From contig JARXKR010000010.1 in NCBI GenBank assembly GCA_030271565.1, forward strand, positions 1 to 25,159: a stretch of 25,159 bases of DNA, written 5' to 3'. The first letter of the stretch is position 1. Every line of letters starts with the position of its first letter. Position numbers and translations under genes: made by a program. Source of the DNA: Pseudomonadota bacterium. Lineage in GTDB: Bacteria; Pseudomonadota; Alphaproteobacteria; Sphingomonadales; Sphingomonadaceae. A model generated the notes under the pieces. The model saw only the letters and a program-made list of their open reading frames with translations, made no database searches and had not been told where the DNA came from. Shown here piece by piece: positions 1 through 7,987 of the stretch.

Positions 1-1309
1 CGTTGGCGCCCAATTCAGGTCCGAGCCAATACAAAACGTCTTCGGCCTGGTAGCAGGTTGTGGCCTGACCCGGCGCATTCAGCCTGCGGGCAATTTCGGA
101 AACCAGTTCGTCCTCGACCGGTTCGGCAAAGCTTGCCCCGATTGCGGCATAATTGCGTATCCGCATCGCGACCACCGCGCGCAAGGCCGCAAGCGGCTCT
201 TCGCGGAGCGCCGACAGGTTGGGCATCAAGGTACCCGCATTGCGGCGACTTGCTTCCAGCAGGTCTCGCTGTGAGGTTGCCCGAATTGCCGAGATACCGA
301 ACAGCAAATACGCCGGAAGGAAATCCGCAGTAATCAGGAAGGCATCGAGGATGAACGGAACTGCGAGGCCAAACACGAACGCTGCGATAGCAATGGCAGC
401 AGCTTGTCGGCGCGACCGCGCCTTCAGGAACAGGGCTGTAAACAGGATCGAGGCCAAGAACGCCGGGTACCAATCAAGATTGACCGGCTTGCCTTCGCGC
501 AAAGTCTGAGCGCCAATCGCGTGGATATAGACTCCAGGAAACCAATCTTGCCCAGCAACTTGCAACCAGTCTGTCGAGGCCAGCGTGGTGTTGCCCACAA
601 TGACATCTTTACCAGCTAGATCGCGCGGAAAGGTTTTAGCCCGAATGACATCAATATACGAAATGGTTGGGACCGAGCGAACCTTGATCGACCAATCTGG
701 CCTGAAGAGCGCATCGGGTACCGCCTTTGCTCCGGCGATATCGACGGCAATGCCTGGCACATCTGTGCCCTTGATGGGCCGCGAATAGAACAGTTCGGCT
801 GAAAGTGAAAAGGGAGTAACCCTTCCGATCAGTGAGCGTACGTCTGCAACAGGCTTGAATGGCGCTGTCGGCAAGACGACCTCTTCGGCATCCGTATTGC
901 GATTTTGCAGGAACATAGCGCCGAGGAAAATCCTGCCACGATACTTCGCCAGTGTGTCGGCAAATTGCTGATCGCCAGCTTCATCGACACGGTCGGCGAA
1001 GGCCTTGTCATAATAAATGCGCCGCGCGCCCCGGGCGAACAGGTTCTCCGCCAATTTGACATCATTGGTTCGCGAATAATTGATCGAACCAAGTTCGCGC
1101 ACCGTTGGATCATCGATCGCGACGACTACCACCGATTGATCGGCATCGTGCTGCCTGAGTAGGTTGCGACCGCCGCGAAAGATGTCCTCAAGCGGCGTCG
1201 CCAACATAGTCAGGCCGACAATTCCGCTGATCACGAACGCCCAGACAAAAATCCGCAGCCGGGTCGGCCGCTTCTTTTTCGACGGATCGCGCTGGAACGG
1301 CGAGGTCAT
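1..1309 (-). CDS. CHASE2-domain membrane sensor with degenerate GGDEF-like domain (3' part outside window)
   Basis: The reading frame opens at an ATG (1309-1307) and stays open to the left edge, giving 436 residues without a stop. A short basic N-terminus is followed by a first membrane helix (about residues 17-40). Next comes a periplasmic CHASE2 domain (about 45-270), with typical stretches such as YIDVIRAK, LAGKDVIVGN and PGVYIHAIGA. Two or three more membrane helices lie at about 273-345. The part after them (about 365-436) reads like a GGDEF domain, but where GGDEF is expected it has YQAEDVLYWLGP, so cyclase activity is unlikely. In this architecture an EAL phosphodiesterase domain often follows; that would lie outside the window and is inference. 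Expected role: an inner-membrane sensor linked to cyclic-di-GMP. It is on the same strand as the pirin gene, 185 bp downstream of it. Confidence 0.8.
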   Translation of the reverse strand, partial: MTSPFQRDPSKKKRPTRLRIFVWAFVISGIVGLTMLATPLEDIFRGGRNLLRQHDADQSVVVVAIDDPTVRELGSINYSRTNDVKLAENLFARGARRIYYDKAFADRVDEAGDQQFADTLAKYRGRIFLGAMFLQNRNTDAEEVVLPTAPFKPVADVRSLIGRVTPFSLSAELFYSRPIKGTDVPGIAVDIAGAKAVPDALFRPDWSIKVRSVPTISYIDVIRAKTFPRDLAGKDVIVGNTTLASTDWLQVAGQDWFPGVYIHAIGAQTLREGKPVNLDWYPAFLASILFTALFLKARSRRQAAAIAIAAFVFGLAVPFILDAFLITADFLPAYLLFGISAIRATSQRDLLEASRRNAGTLMPNLSALREEPLAALRAVVAMRIRNYAAIGASFAEPVEDELVSEIARRLNAPGQATTCYQAEDVLYWLGPELGAN

Positions 1310-1494
1310 TGCGGCATTCCGTTTGCGGTCGCAGGTGAGCAATAGTTACGCAAAATCAACCCGTTACACGCACTGCGCGCAACGGAATTGCGGTCGGGTC
1401 GGGGCAGTGTCCCGTGGGTCATGAAGTCGGACTAACCGAAAGATGGTAACAATTCGTTAGCCCTAAATCTGACGGTTCACTGGAGGCCTTTGAA

Positions 1495-2193
1495 TTAGCG
1501 CGAGTCGACCAAAACTAGCTCGGTATCGGCCAATGCCTTCACGACTAGCCGTTCAACGCCAGTGATCGCAACTCCGTCGCGCGGGTTCGCATGCGTGCCG
1601 TTGGCTTCGATCGCGCCGCCGGTGGCGACAAGATACTGGTGGCGCTGCGGGTCGAGCTGCAGTTCGATGGTTTCGCCTGCCTGCAATGTCGCCGCCAAGA
1701 CTTTGGCATCAGCACGGATCAGCAGACAATCGTCGGCTTCCGGCGCGTTGCTGGCGACCACTTCCCACTTCCCGGCGCGAGTCCCGCGGGGGAATTCGCG
1801 CTGGCCCCAGCGCGGCGCTTCGCCTTGGCTGTCGGTCTCGATCCAGATCTGGAACAGCGTGGTCGGTTCGGTTTCAAGGTTGAACTCGGCATGGGTGATG
1901 CCAGTGCCCGCGCTCATCACCTGCACGTCGCCCGCGCCAGTGCGGCCTTTGTTGCCCAGGCTGTCCTGATGGGTGATCGCACCGCTGCGCACGAAGGTGA
2001 TAATCTCCATGTCGCGGTGCGGGTGCGGGGGAAATCCGCTCTGCGCGGCGATGGTGTCGTCGTTCCACACCCGTATCCGGCCCCAGCCCATCCGGGCGGG
2101 ATCGTGGTAATTTGCAAAGCTGAAATGATGCACGGCGTTAAGCCAGCCGTGATCGGCATGGCCAAGGCTGGCAAAGGGACGCAGGTCGATCAT
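1495..2193 (-). CDS. Pirin family protein (YhaK-like bicupin)
   Basis: This 232-residue protein has the size of E. coli YhaK. The N-terminal cupin carries the pirin metal-binding set: H57 and H59 in PHPHRDME, and H101 and E103 in GITHAEFN. The motif ITHQDSLGN and the run AGDVQVMSAGTGITHAE are standard for the family. The C-terminal half is the second, degenerate cupin. I start it at the ATG at 2193, where MIDLRPFASLGHAD matches the usual pirin N-terminus; an open frame extends upstream to 2277 but its residues do not look like protein of this family. Bacterial pirins bind iron and some act as quercetinases or redox sensors; the substrate cannot be told here. It lies 84 bp behind the TonB-dependent receptor on the same strand and may be cotranscribed with it. 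Confidence 0.9.
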   Translation of the reverse strand: MIDLRPFASLGHADHGWLNAVHHFSFANYHDPARMGWGRIRVWNDDTIAAQSGFPPHPHRDMEIITFVRSGAITHQDSLGNKGRTGAGDVQVMSAGTGITHAEFNLETEPTTLFQIWIETDSQGEAPRWGQREFPRGTRAGKWEVVASNAPEADDCLLIRADAKVLAATLQAGETIELQLDPQRHQYLVATGGAIEANGTHANPRDGVAITGVERLVVKALADTELVLVDSR

Positions 2194-2277
2194 GATACTA
2201 TCCACATCGGCGCGGTGTGATCGCCGGAATGGCTGGGATATGGGGCGCAGCGGCGGCTTATCAAGCCGACCGGGCAC

Positions 2278-4473
2278 CTAGAACGATTTGCGCAGCCCCA
2301 AGAAAATCCCTCGGCGTGGGCCGTATTCGGGCTGCCCCGCGCCAACTCCGCTGCCGTCGTGGATCAGGTAGTGCTTGTCGAACAGGTTGACCACGTCGAG
2401 CCGGACCGTGAACCCGTGCTCTTCGCCGCCGAAACGCTGCGCGAGGCCCAGGTTGACCTGCACGTATCCATCCTGCTTGCCGCCGTTCGGTACAATACCG
2501 GTCGGATCACCGGCGCGCAGCCCGCTGCCATAGATCAAATCCAGGCCAGGCTGGAATTCACCTAAGCGATTCTTGAGCTTGAGCGCAGCGCCGGCCGAGG
2601 CGGTCCAGGTCTGCGAGTGGTCGGTGAAGATGTAATGGTTTGAAATGTAATCCAGTTCCTGCTGGTCGAAGAAGAACTGGTTGGAGTTGATCTGCTTGGC
2701 CTTCTGCTCGCCGCGCGCGACATTGGCGTAAGCGCGGAACGGCTCACTTTCGTAATCGAGACCCGCCTCGATCCCCCAGCCATAAGCCTTGGCATAGTTG
2801 AACGGTGATTCGATCAAGGTCGAGCCGAAATGCTCTTCGTCGAGCAATTGCGACTTGATCTTGTAATAGGCATCGATCGTCAGGCTTAGCCGGTCAGTCA
2901 GGAACTGCTGCATGCCGATGTCGAAGCTGTGTTCGCGCTCGCTGTGCACCGGACCGGCCAGTTTGACCTGTGTCTCGGCGGTGGTTCCGTCGAACGCACT
3001 GATTGTTCCGGTGGAGATCAGTTCCAGCGGAGGCGGCGTGAAGTTGCGGGCATAGCCAGCGTGGACGGTGGTGCGCTCACTCGGCTTCCACACCAACCCG
3101 GCGCGCGGGCTCAACTGTTTTTCATTCAAGATGCCGTCGAACTGGTCAAAGCGCAGTCCGTAGTTGAAGGTCCACGTGTCGCTGATTGTCCATTCATCCT
3201 GGACATAGAGACCAAGCGTTGTGCCGGTTTCGCCTTGGTGGACAGGGATGATGATCGGCACGTCGCTGGTCTGAACGGTCACAGGTAGTAAGGTGATCGG
3301 ATCGAGTGTTTCTTTGATCGGAAACACCCGGTTGATCGTATCGGTCTGCGTGGTTTCATGCTGGACGAACCCGCCGAACCGCAGCCGGTGATTGTCGCTC
3401 ACTTTGATGCTGGCATCGGCCTGTGCGCCATAGGCAAGGCTTGATTGGGTCAGGTCGGTATCCACACCGTTGAAGATTAGCTGCCCGCCGCTTGGATCCG
3501 GAGTGTAATGCGCCTTGGCGTAGCGGATAAACGGGGCGACCTGAATGTCCAGGTTGTCGTCAGAATGTTGCCATGCAATCACTCCGAAATGCGAAACCTG
3601 GCGCTGATTCTGGTCGAGTTTGGCTGAATCGAACGTGCTGCGGCCATTGAGGATATAATTCGGCGTCAGACCCGGAGCGTTAGGGATTTGGAAGCTGCCG
3701 ATCGAAGTTCCGCCAAACGCAGTGATCCGGCTGTTCTCGCCGGTCAGGTAAGACAGATAGCCGAACCCGCGCCACTGCTTGGTGGTGTCGTGGATCGCAT
3801 TGAGCGACGGGGTAGGATTGCTGATTCCCAGATCATTCCGCTGATAACTGCCCGAGAAAAAGTAGTTGAGCGCGCCCGACGAATTGCGCAGCGTAACGCT
3901 CGGCAGGAACGAATTGCGGCTACCGCCATAGATGCCGACGTCACCATCGAAATCGAAGCTGCCTTTGCGGGTCTTCAAATTAATCACCCCAGCAGTGCGG
4001 AACCCGTACTGCGCGGGCAGGGCGCCGGTCAGTACCTCGATGCTGTCGGCAATTCGCGGATCGACCAGGGCGCCGAATCCGCCGAAACCCTGCGGCACAG
4101 TGATACCGTTTAGCCGGTACTGGATGTTGCCGTGCTCGTTGCGGATATGGATATCGCCGTCGCCATCCGAATCCTGCGAAATGCCAGGCGCCTGGAGCAG
4201 CACGCCCTTCAGATTGCGATCGGCCCCTCCGGGCTGCAGATCGAGGTTGGACCGAGTAATTGCGAAGTCGTTCGCCCCGATCGCAGGATCGATCCGGTCG
4301 CGCGACGCATCGAGCCGCCGCGCGCTGACCACGATCTCGGGAGGAGCCCGATCATCGTCATCAGGCTTGACGGAGTCAGCAGATATTGCAGCAGAAACAG
4401 TGGTATCGGCAAAAGCAGGCTGGGCGAGCAAGGCCGCGCTGCACAGAAACAGGTATTTCAAGATTCGGTCCAA
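2278..4473 (-). CDS. TonB-dependent outer-membrane receptor
   Basis: A 731-residue outer-membrane transporter. Residues 1-22 form a signal peptide ending AFA-D. A TonB-box-like EIVVSA stands at 46-51. The plug domain covers about 65-175 (VLLQAPGIS, YRLNGITVPQGFG, IEVLTGALPAQYGFRTAGVINL). The rest is the 22-strand barrel, with FNYGLRFDQFDG, LSPRAGLVWKPSERTTVHAGYARNF and a C-terminal phenylalanine (LGLRKSF), the usual barrel assembly signal. The start is uncertain: no ATG fits. TTG at 4473 has an AGGAG 17 nt away, which is too far. TTG at 4461 would give a cleaner signal peptide (KYLFLCSAALLAQPAFA) with GGA 7 nt upstream, and may be the real start. The ligand cannot be read from the sequence. 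Expression is probably controlled from the 65-bp gap upstream, which holds a small palindrome. Confidence 0.9.
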   Translation of the reverse strand: MDRILKYLFLCSAALLAQPAFADTTVSAAISADSVKPDDDDRAPPEIVVSARRLDASRDRIDPAIGANDFAITRSNLDLQPGGADRNLKGVLLQAPGISQDSDGDGDIHIRNEHGNIQYRLNGITVPQGFGGFGALVDPRIADSIEVLTGALPAQYGFRTAGVINLKTRKGSFDFDGDVGIYGGSRNSFLPSVTLRNSSGALNYFFSGSYQRNDLGISNPTPSLNAIHDTTKQWRGFGYLSYLTGENSRITAFGGTSIGSFQIPNAPGLTPNYILNGRSTFDSAKLDQNQRQVSHFGVIAWQHSDDNLDIQVAPFIRYAKAHYTPDPSGGQLIFNGVDTDLTQSSLAYGAQADASIKVSDNHRLRFGGFVQHETTQTDTINRVFPIKETLDPITLLPVTVQTSDVPIIIPVHQGETGTTLGLYVQDEWTISDTWTFNYGLRFDQFDGILNEKQLSPRAGLVWKPSERTTVHAGYARNFTPPPLELISTGTISAFDGTTAETQVKLAGPVHSEREHSFDIGMQQFLTDRLSLTIDAYYKIKSQLLDEEHFGSTLIESPFNYAKAYGWGIEAGLDYESEPFRAYANVARGEQKAKQINSNQFFFDQQELDYISNHYIFTDHSQTWTASAGAALKLKNRLGEFQPGLDLIYGSGLRAGDPTGIVPNGGKQDGYVQVNLGLAQRFGGEEHGFTVRLDVVNLFDKHYLIHDGSGVGAGQPEYGPRRGIFLGLRKSF

Positions 4474-4502
4474 TCAGCGATTTCGCCGCGCTCCTAGCAT
4501 TA

Positions 4503-4515
4503 TGATACATTATCA
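4503..4515 (-). promoter_or_regulatory. Candidate operator upstream of the TonB-dependent receptor
   Basis: The sequence TGATA-CAT-TATCA is a perfect 5-3-5 inverted repeat in an AT-rich stretch unlike its GC-rich surroundings. It lies 29-53 nt upstream of the two possible TTG starts of the receptor, where a promoter would be. The half-site resembles part of a Fur box (GATAAT), but the match to the 19-bp Fur consensus is only partial, so the regulator is not named. Confidence 0.35.
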
Positions 4516-4538
4516 CAAAGTGAACTTTTCGTCACACC

Positions 4539-5654
4539 TCACGCTTCGCCGTGCCCGGCAGCCAAATAGTCGGCGCTTTGCATTTCGATCAGCCGACTCG
4601 CTGTGCGTTCGAACTCGAACGCACCATCGCCTGCGGTGTAAAGCTGGTCGGGTTCCGCCGCTGCAGTGACGAACAACTTGACCTTGTTTTCATAGAGCGC
4701 GTCGATCAGCGTGACGAAGCGCGCGGCTTCGTTGCGGTTTTCGGGGCCCATGCGCGGCACTCCGACCAGGATCACGGTGTGATAGGCGTGGGCGACCGCG
4801 AGATAGTCGGCAGCGCCTCGCGCCTCGCTGCACAATCGTTTGAAGCTGAACACTGCGACGCCCTTGAGGCTCTTGGGTACATGCAGCAGACGCCCGCCGC
4901 CGAGTTGCAGGTCGGATGCAGGGACATGATCGCTGTCTTCTGGCGGGTAATCGGTTAGCCGGAAGAATGCTTCGCGCACTTGTGCGGTGGCTGCATCACC
5001 AAGCGGGGTATGCCAGCTATCGATCCCGCCGAGCCGCTCAAGCCGGTAATCGACCGGGCCATTGAGCGCCATGACGTCAAGCTCGCGCTCGATCAATGCA
5101 ATGAACGGCAGGAAGTGCTCGCGGTTGAGCCCGTCCTTGTAAAGGTCTGAGGGCGCGCGGTTGGAGGTCGTTACCACGCACAACCCGTGCTCCTCGATCA
5201 GCTGGGTGAACAACCGGCTCATGATCTGGGCATCGGCCGAGTTGTTGACCACCATTTCATCGAAGGCGAGCACCCGCAAGCCATCTGCGATTGCGGCCGC
5301 AACTGGCGGGATCGGATCGCCGCTCTCACTCTTGCGCGCCTCACGCAGCCGCGCGTGGACTTCGATCATGAAGGCGTGGAAGTGCGCCCGGCGTTTTTCT
5401 GGGATGCTCAAGCAGTTATGGAACAGGTCCATCAGCATCGACTTGCCGCGACCAACGCCGCCCCACAGGTAAAGCCCGCGCGGTCGCTCGGGCTTGCGCC
5501 GTGCTATGCGCCACAACAAGCTGCCGCGCGCCGGGATCGCTTCGAGCTCTACCTGAAGCCGGTCCAGCTGCTCGGCAGCCGCCGCCTGCTGCGGATCGGG
5601 CTGCAACTCGCCGGCCGCAACCAGCGCCCGGTACGCCGCGAGCACGCCGCTCAT
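4539..5654 (-). CDS. zapE: Cell division protein ZapE / AFG1-like ATPase
   Basis: A 371-residue P-loop ATPase, the normal length for the AFG1/ZapE family. It has Walker A GGVGRGKS (65-72), Walker B LAFDEM with D132-E133, and the family blocks VVTTSNRAPSDLYKDGLNR, DYRLE and FKRLCSEARGAADYLAVA. E. coli ZapE acts at the Z-ring in an ATP-dependent way; the mitochondrial homologue Afg1/LACE1 is tied to turnover of respiratory-chain proteins. The start is the ATG at 5654-5652, which overlaps the TGA of the thioesterase as ATGA and so suggests translational coupling. A longer frame up to 5783 exists but lies wholly inside the thioesterase and does not resemble the family. It is the last gene of the sdhB cluster, 65 bp before the TonB receptor. 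Confidence 0.92.
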   Translation of the reverse strand: MSGVLAAYRALVAAGELQPDPQQAAAAEQLDRLQVELEAIPARGSLLWRIARRKPERPRGLYLWGGVGRGKSMLMDLFHNCLSIPEKRRAHFHAFMIEVHARLREARKSESGDPIPPVAAAIADGLRVLAFDEMVVNNSADAQIMSRLFTQLIEEHGLCVVTTSNRAPSDLYKDGLNREHFLPFIALIERELDVMALNGPVDYRLERLGGIDSWHTPLGDAATAQVREAFFRLTDYPPEDSDHVPASDLQLGGGRLLHVPKSLKGVAVFSFKRLCSEARGAADYLAVAHAYHTVILVGVPRMGPENRNEAARFVTLIDALYENKVKLFVTAAAEPDQLYTAGDGAFEFERTASRLIEMQSADYLAAGHGEA

Positions 5655-6112
5655 CGCGGGCTGGTTGGCTTGCGGATGGTGCCCGAAAAGGCAGCGACGA
5701 TACCGATACCCTCCTGTTCGACAATCCCGCGCAGGAATACCAGCCGGCGGGTTTCCTTGAGCAGTTCGGTCACCGCGTCGCACGGCAGGCCGGGCTTGGC
5801 CGCACCGATGAATTGCACCGACAGATCGAGCGTCACCGCGGTCCCGGCCTCGATGATCCCCAACATGCGTGAGCAGGCGAACAGCGCGATATCGACCAGC
5901 GCGAGCACGGTGCCGCCGTGGACGTTGTCGGCGAGATTGGTGTGGCGGTGCTCGGGAAACATCCGCAGCCGCGCCTTCCCGTCGTCATCGCGGCGCACCA
6001 GCAGTTTGGGAAACATCCAGCTGTTGAAGCGGGTCGGGTCGTTCAGCCGCCAGGTGTGCCAGCCGGGATTGTCCGGATCGGGCTCGCTCCTGAAACCGCG
6101 ATCATCACTCAC
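5651..6112 (-). CDS. PaaI-like hotdog-fold thioesterase
   Basis: A 153-residue single hotdog domain. The signature is ADNVHGGTVLALVDIALF, with N63, H65-G66-G67 and D74, typical of the PaaI/YbgC-like acyl-CoA thioesterases. LDLSVQFIGAAKPG and GIVEQEGIGIVAAFSGTIRK are the matching later strands. It probably hydrolyses an acyl- or aryl-CoA in the cytoplasm; the substrate is not evident. The start is a GTG (6112-6110) placed directly after the TAA of sdhB with no spacer, and a GGAG lies 12 nt upstream inside sdhB. Its own stop overlaps the zapE start. The three genes therefore form one tight unit. Confidence 0.88.
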   Translation of the reverse strand: MSDDRGFRSEPDPDNPGWHTWRLNDPTRFNSWMFPKLLVRRDDDGKARLRMFPEHRHTNLADNVHGGTVLALVDIALFACSRMLGIIEAGTAVTLDLSVQFIGAAKPGLPCDAVTELLKETRRLVFLRGIVEQEGIGIVAAFSGTIRKPTSPR

Positions 6113-6895
6113 TTAAACGTGACGCTCCGCCTGCAGCTTCTTGATCTCGGCGATCGCGCGCGCCGGGTTGAGGCCCTTGGGGCAGGCATTGGCGCAGTTC
6201 ATGATCGTATGGCAGCGGTAAAGCCGGAACGGGTCTTCAAGTTCATCGAGCCGCTCACCGGTCATCTCGTCGCGGCTGTCGGCCAGCCAGCGGTAAGCCT
6301 GCAGCAGGATCGCCGGGCCGAGGAACTTGTCGGAATTCCACCAATAGCTCGGGCACGAGGTGCTGCAGCAGGCACACAGGATGCACTCGTAGAGCCCATC
6401 CAGCTTTTCGCGCTGCTGCGGGCTTTGCAGCCGTTCCTTGCCCGAAGGGGTGGGCGTGACGGTCTGCAACCATGGCCGGATCGAGGCGTATTGCGCGTAA
6501 AAATGGGTGAAGTCGGGGACCAGGTCCTTGATCACTTCCATATGCGGCAAAGGAGTGATGCGGATGTCGCCGGGCAGGTCCTCGATTGCAGTGGTGCAGG
6601 CAAGGGCGTTGCGGCCATTTACGTTCATCGCGCAGGACCCGCAGATGCCTTCGCGGCACGAGCGGCGGAAGGTCAGCGTCGAATCAAGCTCTGACTTCAT
6701 CTTGATCAGCGCGTCGAGCACCATCGGCCCGCAATTGTCGAGATCGATCTCGAACGTGTCGTAACGCGGGTTCTCGCCGCTGTCGGGGTCATAGCGATAG
6801 ACCGTGAACTTCTTCACTCGCGCCACGCCCGAAACCTTATGCGCCGTGCCGTTGCGTCCGATCTTGCTGTTCGCGGGGAGGGTGAAGGTCGCCAT
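6113..6895 (-). CDS. sdhB: Succinate dehydrogenase iron-sulfur subunit
   Basis: The 260-residue iron-sulfur subunit of complex II, which passes electrons from SdhA flavin to ubiquinone at the inner membrane. The plant-type [2Fe-2S] ligands are C80, C85, C88 and C100 (SCREGICGSCAMNVNG). The second domain has C171, C174, C177 and C181 (ECILCACCSTSC), then C228, C234 and C238 (CHTIMNCANACPKGLNP), which together hold the [4Fe-4S] and [3Fe-4S] clusters. The ATG at 6895 has AGGA 5 nt upstream. The upstream neighbour is not sdhA, sdhC or sdhD, so the other subunits must be encoded elsewhere. Downstream follow the thioesterase and zapE without gaps. Confidence 0.98.
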   Translation of the reverse strand: MATFTLPANSKIGRNGTAHKVSGVARVKKFTVYRYDPDSGENPRYDTFEIDLDNCGPMVLDALIKMKSELDSTLTFRRSCREGICGSCAMNVNGRNALACTTAIEDLPGDIRITPLPHMEVIKDLVPDFTHFYAQYASIRPWLQTVTPTPSGKERLQSPQQREKLDGLYECILCACCSTSCPSYWWNSDKFLGPAILLQAYRWLADSRDEMTGERLDELEDPFRLYRCHTIMNCANACPKGLNPARAIAEIKKLQAERHV

Positions 6896-6938
6896 GTCGA
6901 TCCTGTGTAGCTGGCGGCGCAGGCCGCTGTCGCGGCCC

Positions 6939-6966
6939 TATCTAGCGTTGTTGCAGCGCGGAGCAA
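6939..6966 (-). promoter_or_regulatory. Possible sigma-70-type promoter for the sdhB cluster
   Basis: Read on the minus strand, TTGCTC (6966-6961) and TAGATA (6944-6939) are 16 bp apart, 44 nt upstream of the sdhB start. Both are partial matches to the -35 and -10 consensus. The position fits, but alphaproteobacterial promoters are variable, so this is tentative. Confidence 0.3.
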
Positions 6967-6983
6967 GTCGCGCGCGTGGATTT

Positions 6984-7466
6984 TCAGGCGGTTTGGCCAA
7001 ATTCCCGCATCTTGCCCTTGCGCGGCAGTCGGTTGCGATGCGCGATCAGGCCGTGAGTGAAGACTGCCAGCTGGATCATACCGGGCGGCACGATGAGCCA
7101 GAACATGGTCCCGGGATGGCCGACCAGCCCGGCCGCCCCGACCGCGTCGGCGAGCGCGATCAGCAACTGCATCGCGGCAATGGCAATGGGATAGAGCCAG
7201 CGGCTGCGCAAAGTCAGCACGATCTGGGCTGTAAGCAACAGCATGTTGAGACTGAGCTGGCAGTTGCCAAAGCGCAATGACGTTGCCTGCATTGCGGTTT
7301 CCGTCGCCAGGAAGGTGCCGAGCAAAGCACCAATCGCCAGCACGTGCGCCAGCGCTTTGGCGGTCGCATCTCCGCGCAGCAGTGCGAACAGATAAAGCGG
7401 GGTAAGCGCAAGCAAGCCCCAATAACCGCAGAGCGCATACAGGGCTTGCCACAGCGACAGGGTCAT
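6984..7466 (-). CDS. Multi-pass membrane protein, partner of the LuxR-type regulator
   Basis: A 160-residue, strongly hydrophobic protein with four or five predicted membrane helices at about residues 6-30, 36-58, 70-88, 90-112 and 118-140, and a short basic tail (HRNRLPRKGKMREF) that should face the cytoplasm. I do not recognise the family. The start is the ATG at 7466-7464, which overlaps the TGA of the upstream gene as ATGA; an open frame to 7568 exists but lies inside that gene. The tight coupling to a membrane-anchored DNA-binding protein suggests the two work together, for example as sensor or anti-regulator and effector. That is inference from gene order only. Confidence 0.75.
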   Translation of the reverse strand: MTLSLWQALYALCGYWGLLALTPLYLFALLRGDATAKALAHVLAIGALLGTFLATETAMQATSLRFGNCQLSLNMLLLTAQIVLTLRSRWLYPIAIAAMQLLIALADAVGAAGLVGHPGTMFWLIVPPGMIQLAVFTHGLIAHRNRLPRKGKMREFGQTA

Positions 7467-7987
7467 CCCGTGAGCAACCGGTCGAGCGCTGCGGCAACGC
7501 TCAGGACCAGCAAGGCGGTTGCAGCCACTGCCGCAGCCAAGGCGAATATCGCACCCAGTCGGATCCACGGCCCGGTCGGTCCGGAGAATGCATGATCAAG
7601 GCTTCGGGAAATTGTGGAGGGGTGCAACACACCGCCTTCCTGTTGCGCGCGAGGCGCAGCAAGGTCGACAGTCCCCTCCACAGCGCTGGCTTGGCCGGGG
7701 CCGCGCGCCGACTGAAGCTGGATTGGATTACCTGTAAGAGAATTACTGGTAGGAATGGTCATCTGCAGCGTGCTCTGGCGGCGATAAAGCCGGGCGATTT
7801 GCGCGCGCGGTAAACCGCCCAGTCGCTGCCTGATCATTTCGATCCGCTGGTTGACCGCACTCTCCGAGACACCCAGTTTTCTGGCGATTTCCTTGCTGGT
7901 CAGACCCTCGGATACATAAGTCAGGACTTCACGCTGCTTGTCGGTCAGCGCGTCGAGTACTACCATATGCGTGAGGGTGTCCGGCAT
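7463..7987 (-). CDS. LuxR-type HTH protein with C-terminal membrane anchor
   Basis: A protein of 174 residues. Residues about 12-68 are a LuxR/GerE-type helix-turn-helix (LTDKQREVLTYVSEGLTSKEIARKLGVS and the following helix SAVNQRIEMIRQRLG). A low-complexity linker rich in Ser, Gly and Gln follows (about 75-138). One membrane helix is predicted at about 144-168 (AIFALAAAVAATALLVLSV), with only a few residues after it. The order is the reverse of classical LuxR proteins, where the HTH is at the C-terminus, and there is no receiver or autoinducer domain. The ATG at 7987 is chosen; a TTG at 7993 and an ATG at 7966 are alternatives, and no strong ribosome binding site decides between them. It overlaps the following membrane protein gene by ATGA. 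Confidence 0.82.
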   Translation of the reverse strand: MPDTLTHMVVLDALTDKQREVLTYVSEGLTSKEIARKLGVSESAVNQRIEMIRQRLGGLPRAQIARLYRRQSTLQMTIPTSNSLTGNPIQLQSARGPGQASAVEGTVDLAAPRAQQEGGVLHPSTISRSLDHAFSGPTGPWIRLGAIFALAAAVAATALLVLSVAAALDRLLTG

